NCBI GenBank assembly: GCA_051880475.1
Contig: JBJEOA010000061.1
Location: forward strand, 1-64,000
Length of the DNA: 64,000 bases
Direction: 5' to 3'
Source: JAUUSJ01 sp051880475
GTDB lineage: Bacteria > Bacillota > Clostridia > Lachnospirales > Lachnospiraceae
The translations under genes and the position numbers were made by a program. The notes below the pieces were generated by a model, which was not told where the DNA came from, searched no databases, and worked only from the letters and a program-made list of their open reading frames with translations. Of this stretch, positions 63,694-64,000 are shown one piece after another (position 1 is the first letter of the stretch; each line of letters opens with the position of its first letter).

Positions 63694-64000
63694 CTAGAAC
63701 AAATCTCTCAATATTTGCTCTGCTGACTTATTTCTGTATCCATCTGGATCAGACATAATAGATTTTCCCGACAAATCCCATCTCATTCTAGAAGACTGTG
63801 TCAGATAACTGCTGCTCCTTGAACAATCTGGATACTTCTTGTACCACTCTGGATAATATTTTTTCATATATTTCTTTGCCAAGGCAACTGCCTGACTATT
63901 TCGATTTCCACTTTTGGTGGCTGTTCCTGAAATCTGAACTCCCGGAGGACTTGAATGCAATAGTACGACACTGCCATCTTTACACTGTCCAAGAACCATC
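63694..64000 (-). CDS. C-terminal end of a probable secreted cell-wall hydrolase (partial)
   Basis: The frame runs off the window end, so only the last ~101 residues are seen. It has MVLGQCKDGSVVLLHSSPPG followed by VALAKKYMKKYYPEWYKKY and RMRWDLS. The DGSVVLLHSSPPGVQISG segment resembles the His-containing end of NlpC/P60- or CHAP-like domains in clostridial surface proteins, from memory. The family call is tentative. Confidence 0.6.
   Translation of the reverse strand, partial: MVLGQCKDGSVVLLHSSPPGVQISGTATKSGNRNSQAVALAKKYMKKYYPEWYKKYPDCSRSSSYLTQSSRMRWDLSGKSIMSDPDGYRNKSAEQILRDLF

Overview
The window is a low-GC Bacillota chromosome segment, most likely from a gut Lachnospiraceae-type Clostridium relative. 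The evidence is AT-rich intergenic DNA, strong AGGAGG-type ribosome binding sites, BspA-like and CAP-domain surface proteins, a GPH-lacZ-AraC sugar locus, an IS200/IS605 element and a MobV-type mobilizable element. The genus is an inference. No rRNA, tRNA or CRISPR array was found.

Region 1 (84-11891) is a complete integrative mobilizable element inserted at the 3' end of guaA. An 11-bp direct repeat (84-94 and 11881-11891) marks the ends, and GGTATCA arm-type repeats with 11-bp spacing lie inside both ends. From right to left it carries an XRE regulator, a small excisionase-like HTH protein, a tyrosine recombinase fused to a MobC-like tail, a RepA-like ATPase, a repeat-rich origin/oriT-like region, a frameshifted MobV relaxase, TnpV, a BsuBI/PstI-type restriction-modification pair, and a two-gene cassette of a SIR2/AbiH-like protein plus a DUF6414-like protein. 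The last cassette is the best candidate for an undescribed defence module.

Region 2 (11880-23090) holds guaA, an IS200/IS605 copy with intact TnpA but an internally deleted TnpB, a secreted amidase flanked by 41-bp repeats, the uvrB-uvrA pair with LexA-type boxes, and a compact overlapping DUF3791/DUF3990 cassette that looks like an ADP-ribosyltransferase toxin-antitoxin unit.

Region 3 (23090-37600) encodes a 1436-residue CAP-domain surface protein with near-identical repeats, a lactose-type operon (lacZ plus GPH symporter) with a divergent AraC regulator, a HAD phosphatase with a second AraC regulator, a 25-residue small ORF, a flavodoxin-fold reductase and a MalY/PatB-type lyase.

Region 4 (37700-45800) has a FeoA-FeoB fusion under an apparent iron-box promoter, an orphan EutH, a calcineurin-like phosphoesterase whose metal-binding motifs are all mutated, FtsH, a TetR regulator and an orphan LarE.

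Region 5 (45890-51382) is bounded by two inverted copies of a 54-bp IS200-like palindromic element. It encloses degV and an autoregulated MarR plus heterodimeric ABC exporter operon. Region 6 (51400-64000) has a BspA-like LRR/InlB-repeat surface protein preceded by 33-bp tandem repeats, a YczE-type membrane protein, a MATE pump, a ferredoxin-type aldo/keto reductase, asnS with a short upstream ORF, a surface protein with an IPTTG sorting signal, and the C-terminal end of a probable cell-wall hydrolase.
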